From positions 81,407 through 145,406 of the forward strand of contig JAFZFZ010000020.1 of NCBI GenBank assembly GCA_017557005.1: 64,000 nucleotides of DNA. The letters run 5' to 3'. Of the stretch, positions 1 through 8,803 are shown one piece after another. Made by a program: the position numbers and the translations under genes. This stretch comes from Bacteroidaceae bacterium (GTDB taxonomy: Bacteria; Bacteroidota; Bacteroidia; Bacteroidales; Bacteroidaceae). The notes under the pieces were generated by a model. The model had not been told where the DNA came from, did not search any database, and saw only the letters and a list, made by a program, of their open reading frames with translations. The stretch's first letter is position 1, and each line of letters opens with the position of its first letter.

Positions 1-265
1 CAGAAAAGCAAGCATCACTTAACAACAGAGATTTAAACTGACAGAACGACAAACAATTTGCAGATTTAGCAAAATTTAAACAGCAATAAACACTCTTTAC
101 GTAGTATTTTTTTTGCTTTTTTGAGATTTTTGCTCATATTTTAAAATTTTGGCATTCTTTTTGTCTGTAACTAGATGGTGGGCTCGTTCCTGAGCTTCGA
201 AACCACCCGACGGAATAAAGCTCAGCTGTACTGTTCAGATTACAGGATATAAACCATAATGCCCT
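1..265. other. AT-rich leader, no gene recognised
   Basis: AT-rich DNA with long T runs around 100-160. No convincing coding frame is visible before 266. A very short frame begins at 259 and stops after 21 codons; it overlaps the start of the next gene and is not supported by any recognised family. Confidence 0.4.
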
Positions 266-544
266 ATGACATACGTCAAAAACGCAAGTGGTACTTCCAG
301 GTGGTCAAAGCCCTCAACGGGTGAGTCTTCATGGTTGGAGTATTGGGAAAAGCAGACAGGCAAAAAAGCAACACGTTGTGGTGCTATCGATTGTCACTCC
401 ACAGAAACTCTCGTTGGCGGACACGTCCAGAAGGCTTTCGGGGATAATGAAATCTACATAACCCCCTTGTGTAAAGCTTGCAACAATAGAACAGGCTACT
501 TCTGGGTTGACACCGAATTGGTTAGAGTACCAAGCGGATTGTAA
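266..544 (+). CDS. small HNH-like zinc-binding protein
   Basis: 92 aa. Cys38-x4-Cys43, GGH at 51-53 and LCKACN with Cys69/Cys72/Asn73 form the zinc and HNH-like skeleton seen in small HNH-fold proteins. The N-terminus reads VKNASGTSRW and W23-x3-W27, so the frame is protein-like from its first codons. The HNH catalytic pattern is incomplete: the usual second and third His/Asn residues after the CxxC are not obvious. It may therefore be a degenerate nuclease or a nucleic-acid-binding zinc protein. It is followed 89 nt later by a DUF2188 protein on the same strand, and the pair looks like small accessory genes beside a defence-like operon. The function is inferred from motif shape only. Confidence 0.55.
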   Translation: MTYVKNASGTSRWSKPSTGESSWLEYWEKQTGKKATRCGAIDCHSTETLVGGHVQKAFGDNEIYITPLCKACNNRTGYFWVDTELVRVPSGL

Positions 545-633
545 AACACGGCATGGTATGCAACACCTCAAGTGCTCCGTAGCGGAATCGGAAGGACACC
601 GCATAGTTAATCACAATCTAATCTCATTCTATT

Positions 634-870
634 ATGATAAAAGAAATACACGTTGTTTCTAATCCTAACAGAGGGGGTTGGGATGCGAAGAGACCACACG
701 CCGACAGAGCATCAAAACACTTCGACACAAAGAATGAAGCTATGAACTGGAGTCGTAATCTAGCCAAAAGGGAAGGGCTCGAACTTATCCCTCATGGCAG
801 AGATGGTAAGATTCAAAATCCCAACAGCTATGGGAATGACCCATGTCCACATAAGGACACAAGGCATTAA
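634..870 (+). CDS. DUF2188-family protein
   Basis: 78 aa. The pattern matches DUF2188 (PF09954): a VVSNPNRGGWDAKRP opening strand, an ASKHFDTKNEAMNWSRNLAKREG helix, then a highly typical HGRDGKI and a SYGNDPCPHKD tail. Family members are small, often carried on plasmids and mobile DNA, and have no established function. The length is usual for the family. A strong hairpin terminator follows 17 nt after the stop codon, so this gene probably ends the short plus-strand unit that begins at 266. Confidence 0.8.
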   Translation: MIKEIHVVSNPNRGGWDAKRPHADRASKHFDTKNEAMNWSRNLAKREGLELIPHGRDGKIQNPNSYGNDPCPHKDTRH

Positions 871-886
871 CCATTGCCATTCATGG

Positions 887-918
887 AGATAGCAGGCGGC
901 AGAACCAGCCTGCTATCT
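887..918 (+). terminator. hairpin terminator after the DUF2188 gene
   Basis: Perfect 11-bp inverted repeat (AGATAGCAGGC at 887-897, GCCTGCTATCT at 908-918) with a 10-nt loop, followed by TATTTAG. The T run is weak, but the position just after a stop codon fits a terminator. The rest of the gap to 1148 shows nothing recognisable. Confidence 0.65.
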
Positions 919-1148
919 TATTTAGGATAGGCCCATTCTTAACAAAAAGTTGCGTAACGATTACTCCGTCTTTACTATAAAAAGAATTTCACCCACAAGA
1001 CCCCCATATTACCAACCATGACATCGACCTGCAGTACGTGAAGTTCATATATCTCTCGGGCATCCGCTCCATAGTTCGAAAGAAGCGATACTACGCCAGT
1101 TCTACACAATACCTCTTTTTAGGGGCGTGGAACTTACCAAACAAGCTT

Positions 1149-1991
1149 TTAAGCATACTTTTCTTTCAGTATATCTGCTATCCTTTTTGTTTCTCGCAGA
1201 CTCCTTCCTGTAGTCCTCACAGCAAGACCTAATCCTTCATCTGTATCTGTCAGAACTATTTCAATAATCCCGTTTTCTTTCACTCGATGTATGTAATCCT
1301 TCGCATGTGGGTTAAAAGGCAAAGAATTTACAATTTCAACAACATAAGGAGATTGTTTAAGTTTACCAGCATGCTTCTCTAATATATCTTTCCCATGATC
1401 GTCTCTTAGTGACACTTTTTTCCACATCGGGTCAATCATACACTTTCCCAACGAAAGGGGAGCATTCTGACTATACCATAACTTATAGCACTCAGCATCA
1501 AAATGGTTAGTATCAGTGACACATATCCACGTTATCCTTTCTTCTTCACTAACGTCACTAACAACTTTTATTTCATACTCCGCTCCACACCATTCAGGAG
1601 CTACATATAATCCTACACATATTGTATTTTTAGCATATGCAGCCGTAAATCCTTCCGCTTTCAGTTCATCTACATTACGACAATAATATACATTAGCTGA
1701 GATATAGCGATTTTGAGTTTCAGCCTCATCTTTGTCCCCCACATAAGGGCGTTTTTGCGTGGAAAGCAGTAATTGCACCTTGGTATCACGAATGTTTTTA
1801 TAGCAATAGCTCGCAATTGTTTCTTTTCCGCTTATAGCAATTTCATCCAGTGCAGTACTATAACAAATTTTCTTGAACCCTTCTTCACAAGCTTTCGCGA
1901 CTACGTCCACATAGCGCGTGACACGTTCATGCACTTCTTCCTGCGTAGCACACAATGGGCTCAACGTAAGTTCATTAAAGCACGCCTCCAT
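1149..1991 (-). CDS. unknown protein, third gene of Cas2-like/ATPase operon
   Basis: 280 aa; no family was recognised with confidence. It starts 3 nt after the stop of the upstream ATPase gene, so the two are almost certainly co-transcribed and translationally coupled. Visible parts are a helical N-terminal third (about 1-60), a mixed middle with several Cys and Trp residues, and a basic C-terminal module (about 215-280). That module contains LPFNPHAKDYI and GIIEIVLTDTDEGLGL, followed by RTTGRSLRETKRIADIL. No signal peptide or membrane segment is apparent. By position it is the candidate effector of the cassette, but no catalytic motif can be named. Confidence 0.7.
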   Translation of the reverse strand: MEACFNELTLSPLCATQEEVHERVTRYVDVVAKACEEGFKKICYSTALDEIAISGKETIASYCYKNIRDTKVQLLLSTQKRPYVGDKDEAETQNRYISANVYYCRNVDELKAEGFTAAYAKNTICVGLYVAPEWCGAEYEIKVVSDVSEEERITWICVTDTNHFDAECYKLWYSQNAPLSLGKCMIDPMWKKVSLRDDHGKDILEKHAGKLKQSPYVVEIVNSLPFNPHAKDYIHRVKENGIIEIVLTDTDEGLGLAVRTTGRSLRETKRIADILKEKYA

Positions 1992-1994
1992 ATT

Positions 1995-3110
1995 TTATGA
2001 TTTTATGAGTTCCATCAGTTGCCTCGTCCATTCATCCATAAAGTCATCAGGATAAGCGCTCAATTCACCATTTCCATCCACATATATCTGTTCTATTTCA
2101 GTCATTTCGGTATCGAGATTCCTATCAAAATAATTAATCAACGCTTCATTCTCTTTCAATAGATTTGTTTTCACAGCCAACCGCAACCCATTTACGACAT
2201 GATCACTATGGCTCTCTATCAAAATTTGTATCCCCCGCTGTTTGGCTGTTCTTATCAAAAACTCCATCAACCGAGACTGAGCGCCAGGATGCAAATGAGC
2301 CTCAGGATTCTCTATTATTATAGTACTTCCTTCATTGGCCAACAAAGCAAGCACTATTACCGGCAGCACGTAACTATATCCAAACCCCACATTAACGGGA
2401 CGATACACCTTCTTTCCATCTATAGAGTTCAAGTATAACTCTACACGCTCAGAGTCCCTATTATTAATTTTAATCGCTGCCCCTGACAGCACTTTTGACA
2501 GAGTGTCCTCTACATCCGTTAAGAGTTCTGCATTATTCTGTGCTAAGACATTGATCAGGTATTCTCCTTTCGTCCCTAACCAATTCTCAGACAAAGCATC
2601 TTTTCTTTCCACGGCATTTACCGGCCCACGACGGTCGGCTGCAATATAAGCGAGATCTTTCAAAGACTGTAGTTCTTTAATATCAGAAATCGCACCCGCA
2701 ACTTTTAGTTCAGATGTCACTTGGCCATCCTCCGAAGCATTGACATCCAAACGTTCAACACCATCCACCAATAGTCCTATCAACTGTGCCAACTGAGGTT
2801 TATCTTCAATCGAAGTATATGCGAGTTTTACATGTTCTGTATCAGAGACTATTCCTATTTCAAATTCTTTTTCATTCGCTTCAGAGTTTAACACATCATC
2901 AAAAGTACCTAAAGTTATGAGTCCTCCCATTAATTGTAGAGTTCGCACGTCATTGCTGTCCTTCATTGTTTGCGACAACAACAATAAACTCTGTACAACT
3001 GTTGATTTTCCTCGACCATTCTTACCATAGAGCACAGTAACTTGTGCCAAGGGAATGGAGCTGGTCTCATTAAAACACTTAAAATTTCTCAGCGAGATTT
3101 CAGTCAACAT
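1995..3110 (-). CDS. AAA-family ATPase (DUF3696/OLD-like)
   Basis: 371 aa. An SMC/ABC-type ATPase head: N-terminal ISLRNFKCF strand, Walker A GKNGRGKS at residues 29-36, Walker B TIIIENPEAHLHP around 263-275, and the H-motif ESHSDHVVNGLR at 299-310. This domain order, with an insert of about 200 residues between Walker A and Walker B, is typical of the ATPases annotated with DUF3696 and of OLD/RecF-like proteins common in phage-defence islands. It starts 1 nt after the stop of the Cas2-like gene and ends 3 nt before the unknown 280-aa gene. Role in defence is inference from family and operon structure; the ATPase assignment itself is firm. Confidence 0.85.
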   Translation of the reverse strand: MLTEISLRNFKCFNETSSIPLAQVTVLYGKNGRGKSTVVQSLLLLSQTMKDSNDVRTLQLMGGLITLGTFDDVLNSEANEKEFEIGIVSDTEHVKLAYTSIEDKPQLAQLIGLLVDGVERLDVNASEDGQVTSELKVAGAISDIKELQSLKDLAYIAADRRGPVNAVERKDALSENWLGTKGEYLINVLAQNNAELLTDVEDTLSKVLSGAAIKINNRDSERVELYLNSIDGKKVYRPVNVGFGYSYVLPVIVLALLANEGSTIIIENPEAHLHPGAQSRLMEFLIRTAKQRGIQILIESHSDHVVNGLRLAVKTNLLKENEALINYFDRNLDTEMTEIEQIYVDGNGELSAYPDDFMDEWTRQLMELIKS

Positions 3111-3111
3111 A

Positions 3112-3396
3112 CTATTTCCTTTCTTTTTCTTTTAACCAACTCCACAAAGATTTAGGAGCCCATCCTTGCCTATCTTGTGATGTCACATCATATACAATGA
3201 TATTGTCATTATCATCAATGACCGGATGAAGTTTTTCATATATTTCATTGGCAGTAACAAACATTTCATCTATAGCGACAAACCACACTGATTCCAACGG
3301 ATGATGCCAATCACCCAATGATTTTATCTCGCTATATAGTTCGTTATAATTCCTACCAACCTTTTTAAGGTCATATGCAATCAAAAAAATCTTCAT
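3112..3396 (-). CDS. Cas2-like (SinR/VapD-type) small protein
   Basis: 94 aa from the ATG at 3396, chosen because MKIFLIAYDLKKVGRNY is the typical beginning of this family; an in-frame upstream ATG at 3453 would add 19 unconvincing residues. The protein has the ferredoxin-like plan of Cas2/VapD proteins: first strand FLIAYDL with an acidic residue, a helix YNELYSEIKSL, a strand ESVWFVA, and a late strand NIIVYDVTSQDRQG. Such solitary Cas2-like proteins are often annotated SinR family in Bacteroidetes. No CRISPR array or cas1 is in the window. First gene of the three-gene operon. Confidence 0.75.
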   Translation of the reverse strand: MKIFLIAYDLKKVGRNYNELYSEIKSLGDWHHPLESVWFVAIDEMFVTANEIYEKLHPVIDDNDNIIVYDVTSQDRQGWAPKSLWSWLKEKERK

Positions 3397-3475
3397 ATAT
3401 CCAATATATCCAAAATTTCTTACAAAAGTAACACAAGTTCGACGAAATACCAAATATCAACATGCTAAAGCATAA

Positions 3476-3600
3476 AAAAGTTGGATACTGTTTCAAAAAG
3501 TGTGTCTCGATTAAGTAGTAAAAAAGGACCAGCCATGTTTGGCCAGTCCTGACAAGTTTGTAATTTTGGGTGTCCAAATCAAAAATTACAACTTATGTTG
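3476..3600 (-). terminator. terminator with insertion-sequence-like flanks
   Basis: On the minus strand, AGGAC-CA-GCCA (3525-3535 complement) pairs with TGGC-CA-GTCCT (3540-3550) and is followed by a run of T (plus-strand A at 3519-3525). This is a good intrinsic terminator for leftward transcription and would end the exopolysaccharide operon. Beside it are an inverted repeat TTGTAATTTT/AAAATTACAA (3558-3567, 3582-3591) and a TTTCAAAAAGTGTGTC stretch at 3490-3505. These resemble an insertion-sequence end, so the terminator may have come from an old element. No transposase remains. Confidence 0.5.
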
Positions 3601-3655
3601 CTTACTGAGGAAGAAATGTATAAATGATAATAATGCCGAGTTTCTATAGATTCAA

Positions 3656-3693
3656 CGTTAAACGTTCACCGCAACCTCTGGTTGCTTTAACCA

Positions 3694-3712
<19 letters not shown>
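3656..3712 (-). repeat. hairpin-repeat units over the end of the FAD gene
   Basis: Minus-strand copy of the GGTKAAA/hairpin family: a CTACAGC-AAA-GCTGTAG hairpin (3694-3710) whose 3' arm contains the TAG stop of the upstream gene, then GGTTAAA, then GCAACC-AGA-GGTTGC and GGTGAA. The last codons and stop of the FAD-enzyme gene are therefore made of repeat sequence. Confidence 0.75.
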
Positions 3713-4920
<1,208 letters not shown>

Positions 4921-4929
4921 TTTTTTTGA

Positions 4930-5420
4930 AGGTTAATCGCCGCAAAGCGGCTGGTTAAAGCAGTCAGAGACTGCGGTGAAAGTTGCTGCGCAACGGTGAA
5001 AGCAGCGGAGCTGCGGTGAAAGCCACAGAGTGGCGGTTAATCGTGGCAGAGCCACTGGTTAAAGATGAAAGGTTAGAGGGCAGCGGAGCTGCGGGGAAAG
5101 TCGCAGAGCGACGGGGAAAGCAGTCGAAGACTGCGGTTAAAGTGCCTTTGGCACGGGGAAAGTTGCTGCGCAACGGTGAAAGCAGCGGAGCTGCGGTTAA
5201 AGTGCCTTTGGCACGGGGAAAGCACGCGAGGCGTGCGGTTAATCGTGGCAGAGCCACTGGTTAAGGGTTAAAGGTTAGAGGGCAGCGAAGCTGCGGGGAA
5301 AGCACGCGGGGCGTGCGGTGAAAGTGCCTACGGCACGGTGAAAGCGCTAAAGCGCGGTTAAAGTCGCGAGGCGACGGTGAAAGTGCCTTTGGCACGGTTA
5401 AAGGACAGCCATTGGCTGTT
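4930..5420 (+). repeat. large hairpin-repeat array (about 22 units)
   Basis: Tandem units of 20-22 nt. Each has a constant word GGTTAAA, GGTGAAA or GGGGAAA followed by a 13-15 nt hairpin that opens with G and closes with C around a 3-nt loop. Examples in order are GCAGTC-AGA-GACTGC, GTTGC-TGC-GCAAC, GCAGC-GGA-GCTGC, GCCAC-AGA-GTGGC, GTCGC-AGA-GCGAC, GTGCC-TTT-GGCAC, GCACGC-GAG-GCGTGC and GTCGC-GAG-GCGAC. Stem sequences differ while pairing is perfect, and some hairpins recur within the array. It fills the space between the FAD gene start and the GT2-PIG-L gene. No protein-coding frame is plausible. Confidence 0.9.
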
Positions 5421-5555
5421 TTGTTTAGTGTGTAGAGTTTAGTGAGCCCTCCGGATGGAATAGCCAACAACCAATGGTTAAAGGTTAAGGGTTAATGGTT
5501 AATGTTGAATGAGCTAAAAGCCAACAACTAATAGCTAACCGCCAACAGCTAACCG
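5421..5555. repeat. mixed short-word repeats
   Basis: A block of words that recur elsewhere in the window: TTTAGTGTGTAGAGTTTAGTG (TTAGAG family), CCTCCGGATGG, GGTTAAAGGTTAAGGGTTAATGG (heptamer family) and CCAACAACTAATAGCTAACCGCC (CCAACAGC family). No gene. Confidence 0.7.
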
Positions 5556-7355
5556 CTAACGGCTCTTAAAATATAGTTCTTTATTCCAGCTTGCGGCTTT
5601 GAGGAAGGGTTCGGGGAGTACCCCACTCCATGGCTTGCCACATGGTGCGGCGGGAAGTACATATTGATTGATGGCTTCCAGCTTACGTCGATGCATGGCA
5701 TGCGACATACGGAGGATGTATGCATTCTTATAACCGAGTCTCCACACATTGTAGTACCACATCCAGACGCAGTATTCATAGATGGTGGGCTGCTTATCTG
5801 CCAGCAGTGACTTGACGATAGCCGCGGCTTGCACATGGTCGTTCCAGCCCTCTCCCCAATGGGGAACAAAGAGGGCGTCGGGTGACAGTTGATTGAGAAG
5901 AGCACGTAGCTGCTCCGTCGCTGAATGTTCGAAAGATATAGCTTCATCTGGATACCTCAGCGTATGAATATGCGACTCGGGTAAGCCCAACGTAGCAGCA
6001 GCCTCCAAGGTCAGCTTATGACGCATCTCGATAAGTGTTTCTTCTGGAATATCGCAGCATCCACGATGCGACCCTTCACCACCGGAAAGAATTATTACAT
6101 GGGGAGGTGTGCCACGCTCTACCAAGGCCTGTATAAGCCCTGCGCAACCAATCACCTCGTCGTCGGGATGCGGAGCGATGATAACAGTGTTATCAGACAG
6201 AGGAAGGTTGGGTCTGTTCCGATAAAGCAAATGTAGTATAATGAGGCGGATGTGGCGAAGTGTTTTCTTTATTCCTTCAACCCCTAATAAGGACTCTTTA
6301 TTAGAACAAGATTGTTTAACACGAGTGTGTTTTGTATCATTTCCGCTCGCCACGGCGAAACTGCTACAACCGCGTAACTTAAAGAGATTGATATTAAAGA
6401 GTCGCCAAATAAGTACATAAGGTACCCCTTTATTGGTAATCTTTGCTGCCTCCCAATACAAATCCGAAGAGGTATCTTTTATATACTTATTGTAATCGGC
6501 CAACATCTCTTCACTCTCAGCCATTCCACCACAATACTCCTTTGACATCAATAGCTTATAGGCAAAGGCCATTGGCACTCCTATATTCTCCTTGATGATT
6601 TTCCTCTTTATGGGAGAGAACTGACTATTGGCATAAAAAGCAATGATTGTCTTTACTACCGACAAGTAGTTCCTGCAATTGCGTTTATAGCTCTCGATAC
6701 TCGTACTCTGCCCCTCCACATCCTTACGGTACTGATATAGATTGATATTGGTAATATACACCGTTTCAGCACAGGCGATAGCATACAGATAGTAACAGAT
6801 ATCACCATAGTAGCGCGGAGGTAGTTGTATGTGGTTATCTGTAAGTATCTGCTTACGGATGGTGATATTGGTCATAGGAAGATACAAACTACCCTTGGTA
6901 TGGGAAGCATATTCCCCAATGGTCAGTATTTGCCCGCATAGGCTTTCAGCATATTGCTTACCTTTTTGCTTACTTTCCCCATTTATAGCCGTATAATTGC
7001 TTGCAAAGATATCGGCCTCACATATTTTCAGCGCAGCCATAAACTCGGCGAAGGCAGCCTTGTCGAACCAGTCATCGGAGTCGAGGATCTTGAAGTAGCG
7101 ACCTCGGGCCTCAGCTATGGCGAGATTGATGACGGTGCCCCACCCTCCGTTGGGTTTATCGATGACACGAAGAATCTCGGGGAATCGTGCCTCGTACTCG
7201 CGAGCAAGGGCAAGAGTGCCATCCTTGCTGCCATCGTTGATGGCAAGGACTTCCAACACATCGTTGTACTCGAGCGCGAGGATGCTATCCAGGCACTCGG
7301 CCAGATATTGCTCTACGTTGTAGCAGGGGATAACTATGGTTAGGAGTTTATTCAT
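5556..7355 (-). CDS. GT2 glycosyltransferase fused to PIG-L deacetylase
   Basis: About 599 aa from the preferred ATG at 7355 (MNKLLTIVIPCYN); an upstream in-frame ATG at 7379 adds 8 basic residues. The N-terminal GT-A domain (1-320) has TIVIPCYNVEQYL, INDGSKDGT, KPNGGWGTVINL and the metal-binding ILDSDDW near residue 92. The C-terminal PIG-L/LmbE deacetylase domain (about 390-560) has APHPDDEVIGC at about 394-404 and WNDHVQAA with the second zinc-site His near 507. GT2 enzymes transfer sugars from nucleotide donors; PIG-L proteins remove N-acetyl groups from GlcNAc-type sugars. The fusion suggests that an N-acetyl sugar is added and then de-acetylated, which is inference. The linker (about 330-385) is poorly conserved-looking and Ser/Asn-rich. 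Stop codon lies beside short-word repeats. Confidence 0.85.
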   Translation of the reverse strand: MNKLLTIVIPCYNVEQYLAECLDSILALEYNDVLEVLAINDGSKDGTLALAREYEARFPEILRVIDKPNGGWGTVINLAIAEARGRYFKILDSDDWFDKAAFAEFMAALKICEADIFASNYTAINGESKQKGKQYAESLCGQILTIGEYASHTKGSLYLPMTNITIRKQILTDNHIQLPPRYYGDICYYLYAIACAETVYITNINLYQYRKDVEGQSTSIESYKRNCRNYLSVVKTIIAFYANSQFSPIKRKIIKENIGVPMAFAYKLLMSKEYCGGMAESEEMLADYNKYIKDTSSDLYWEAAKITNKGVPYVLIWRLFNINLFKLRGCSSFAVASGNDTKHTRVKQSCSNKESLLGVEGIKKTLRHIRLIILHLLYRNRPNLPLSDNTVIIAPHPDDEVIGCAGLIQALVERGTPPHVIILSGGEGSHRGCCDIPEETLIEMRHKLTLEAAATLGLPESHIHTLRYPDEAISFEHSATEQLRALLNQLSPDALFVPHWGEGWNDHVQAAAIVKSLLADKQPTIYEYCVWMWYYNVWRLGYKNAYILRMSHAMHRRKLEAINQYVLPAAPCGKPWSGVLPEPFLKAASWNKELYFKSR

Positions 7356-7384
7356 TTCAATTTTTCTTATTTTCATCAACAGAA

Positions 7385-7510
7385 TTTAGACACGAACTTA
7401 AACACGTTTACGCACACGCAGGCTTGTGCTGGCCTCCGGGGTGTTATCTATAATCTCACGCAGACGCCGCAGAAGACGCAGAACTTAGTTTCTCCACATG
7501 GTGAACATGA
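7385..7510. repeat. composite intergenic repeat (CGCAGACGCAG family)
   Basis: Contains TTTAGACACGAACTTAAACACG, ACGCACACGCAGGCTTGTGCTGG with CCTCCGGGGTG, and ATCTCACGCAGACGCCGCAGAAGACGCAGA in part. The same order of words recurs at 19960, 22680, 26040 and 26300. No gene. Confidence 0.75.
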
Positions 7511-7535
7511 TGATTTAAATTCGCAGAAGCACGCG

Positions 7536-8504
7536 TTACTTCGCTCGCGTGTGTGTCAAGCGATGGATAAGGCGTAATGACCAGCGGGACAATAGGCCTA
7601 GTCGGTTGCTTTGTATAATCAAGAAATTAAGTAGGCGATCTTTTAGGCTATGCGTTTTATCTAATGCTTTTACCATACGGCCATACAGCGATATGTGATA
7701 TGACGACAGCGAATGGCCCTCAACAAGTTGCATAACGGTATAGTTTTTGAAAAGGCCATAATACTTCTGATATATTATCTTGGGGATATCGCCGTCAAAT
7801 ATGGCATTCATAGAGGAGAGGATTGGCCATGAGGTGTAATTCACATTGGGTCCATATATCTTCTTCTGACTGGGCAAAATGTAATAATAGCCCATAGAAT
7901 CTATACACTTGAACGATACGGCATATTCCAAATACTTGGAGATAAACTGGGTGTCTTCGCCCAAGACGCTCCGCTCATCGAAACGTATATGATGTGTCTC
8001 AAGAATATTCCTACGGAACAATTTAATCCATAGGTAGTAGTAGGTATCTTGAACGAACTGCGATTCTATTAATTTGCGTTTTGCATCTATGGTATTCCCT
8101 TGACATAGAAACAAGTTCTTCTCTATAGCATTATCTCCATCTATAGCATAGTAGCCCTGTATAGCTAAATCAACATTGCTTGCGATGGCTTCACTATAGG
8201 CAGCTAACCAGTCTTCACAGACATAATCATCGGCATCGCAGAAGGTGACGTATTCTCCTTGCGCATTGTCCAACCCGAGGTTGCGTGCTGATGACACTCC
8301 CCCATTCTCCTTATGGAAAACGCGCACGCGGCTATCCTTGGCTGCATAGGCATCGCAGATAGCACCACTATCGTCCTTGCTACCATCATCAATAAGCAGC
8401 AACTCAAAGTCGGTATAACTCTGAGCCAGAATGCTGTCGATGCAGCGGTGTAGGTACTGCTCGGCGTTGTAGATGGGGACTATTATTGAAATCATAGATT
8501 CCAT
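7536..8504 (-). CDS. GT2 family glycosyltransferase
   Basis: 322 aa. GT-A fold signature: MISIIVPIYNAEQYLHRCID, then LLIDDGSKDDSG, KENGGVSSARNLGLD and the DxD-type metal site FCDADDYV near residue 100. The C-terminal half is less conserved and probably sets acceptor choice. No transmembrane helices stand out, so it is likely a membrane-associated cytoplasmic enzyme that extends the lipid-linked repeat unit. Its N-terminal 100 residues are very close to those of the GT2 gene ending at 10832, so the two probably arose by duplication. The start codon at 8504 is preceded by a GCGGT-AAA-ACCGC hairpin only 2 nt away (8507-8519 complement). An alternative start is the inner Met at 8495. Confidence 0.85.
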   Translation of the reverse strand: MESMISIIVPIYNAEQYLHRCIDSILAQSYTDFELLLIDDGSKDDSGAICDAYAAKDSRVRVFHKENGGVSSARNLGLDNAQGEYVTFCDADDYVCEDWLAAYSEAIASNVDLAIQGYYAIDGDNAIEKNLFLCQGNTIDAKRKLIESQFVQDTYYYLWIKLFRRNILETHHIRFDERSVLGEDTQFISKYLEYAVSFKCIDSMGYYYILPSQKKIYGPNVNYTSWPILSSMNAIFDGDIPKIIYQKYYGLFKNYTVMQLVEGHSLSSYHISLYGRMVKALDKTHSLKDRLLNFLIIQSNRLGLLSRWSLRLIHRLTHTRAK

Positions 8505-8506
8505 TT

Positions 8507-8645
8507 GCGGTTTTACCGCTGGTTAAAGCCACTGTGTGGCGGTTAAAGTGCCATAGGCACGGTGAAAGCTGCAGGGCAGCGGTTAAAGCAACTGGAGGTT
8601 GCGGTTAAAGTCGCGAGGCGACGATTAAAGGACACGCGGAGCGTG
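8507..8645 (+). repeat. hairpin-repeat array (about 6 units)
   Basis: Units: GCGGT-TTT-ACCGC, then after GGTTAAA GCCAC-TGT-GTGGC, GTGCC-ATA-GGCAC, GCTGC-AGG-GCAGC, GCAAC-TGGAG-GTTGC, GTCGC-GAG-GCGAC and ACACGC-GGA-GCGTGT. The array abuts the start codon of the GT2 gene at 8504. It runs into AACGAAAACGAAAAC hexamer words at 8656-8675. The rest of the gap to 8803 shows no gene. Confidence 0.85.
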
Positions 8646-8803
8646 TACGATGACGTTAACGAAAACGAAAACAATCAGAAATCAACTGTATTATCTTTTT
8701 ATCAACGCGGATTTAACTCGAACTTAAACACGTTTTTTGCACGTCGCTCGCTCGTGCCGCCTCCAAGATGAGGACACGTAGAGTGTGTATAATAACGAAG
8801 CAG

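Noticed and set aside
259..324. 21-codon frame MPYDIRQKRKWYFQVVKALNG at the left edge
   Set aside because: Too short and overlapping the better supported HNH-like gene in another frame; no recognised family.
1038..1232. Plus-strand 64-codon frame
   Set aside because: Overlaps the end of the 280-aa operon protein on the other strand and has no protein-like pattern.
3112..3396. Cas2-like gene as part of a CRISPR-Cas locus
   Set aside because: No cas1, effector gene or repeat-spacer array occurs nearby; the operon partners are an ATPase and an unknown protein.
4930..5420. Hairpin array as a CRISPR array or integron attC cassette array
   Set aside because: The units are only 20-22 nt and the variable part is self-complementary, unlike CRISPR spacers. 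GGTTAAAG resembles the attC core GTTRRRY only partly, no RYYYAAC partner or integrase is present, and no cassettes lie between units.
5256..5470. Short frames inside the hairpin array
   Set aside because: They translate the repeat units themselves (Arg/Ala/Pro-rich strings) and would not be conserved as proteins.
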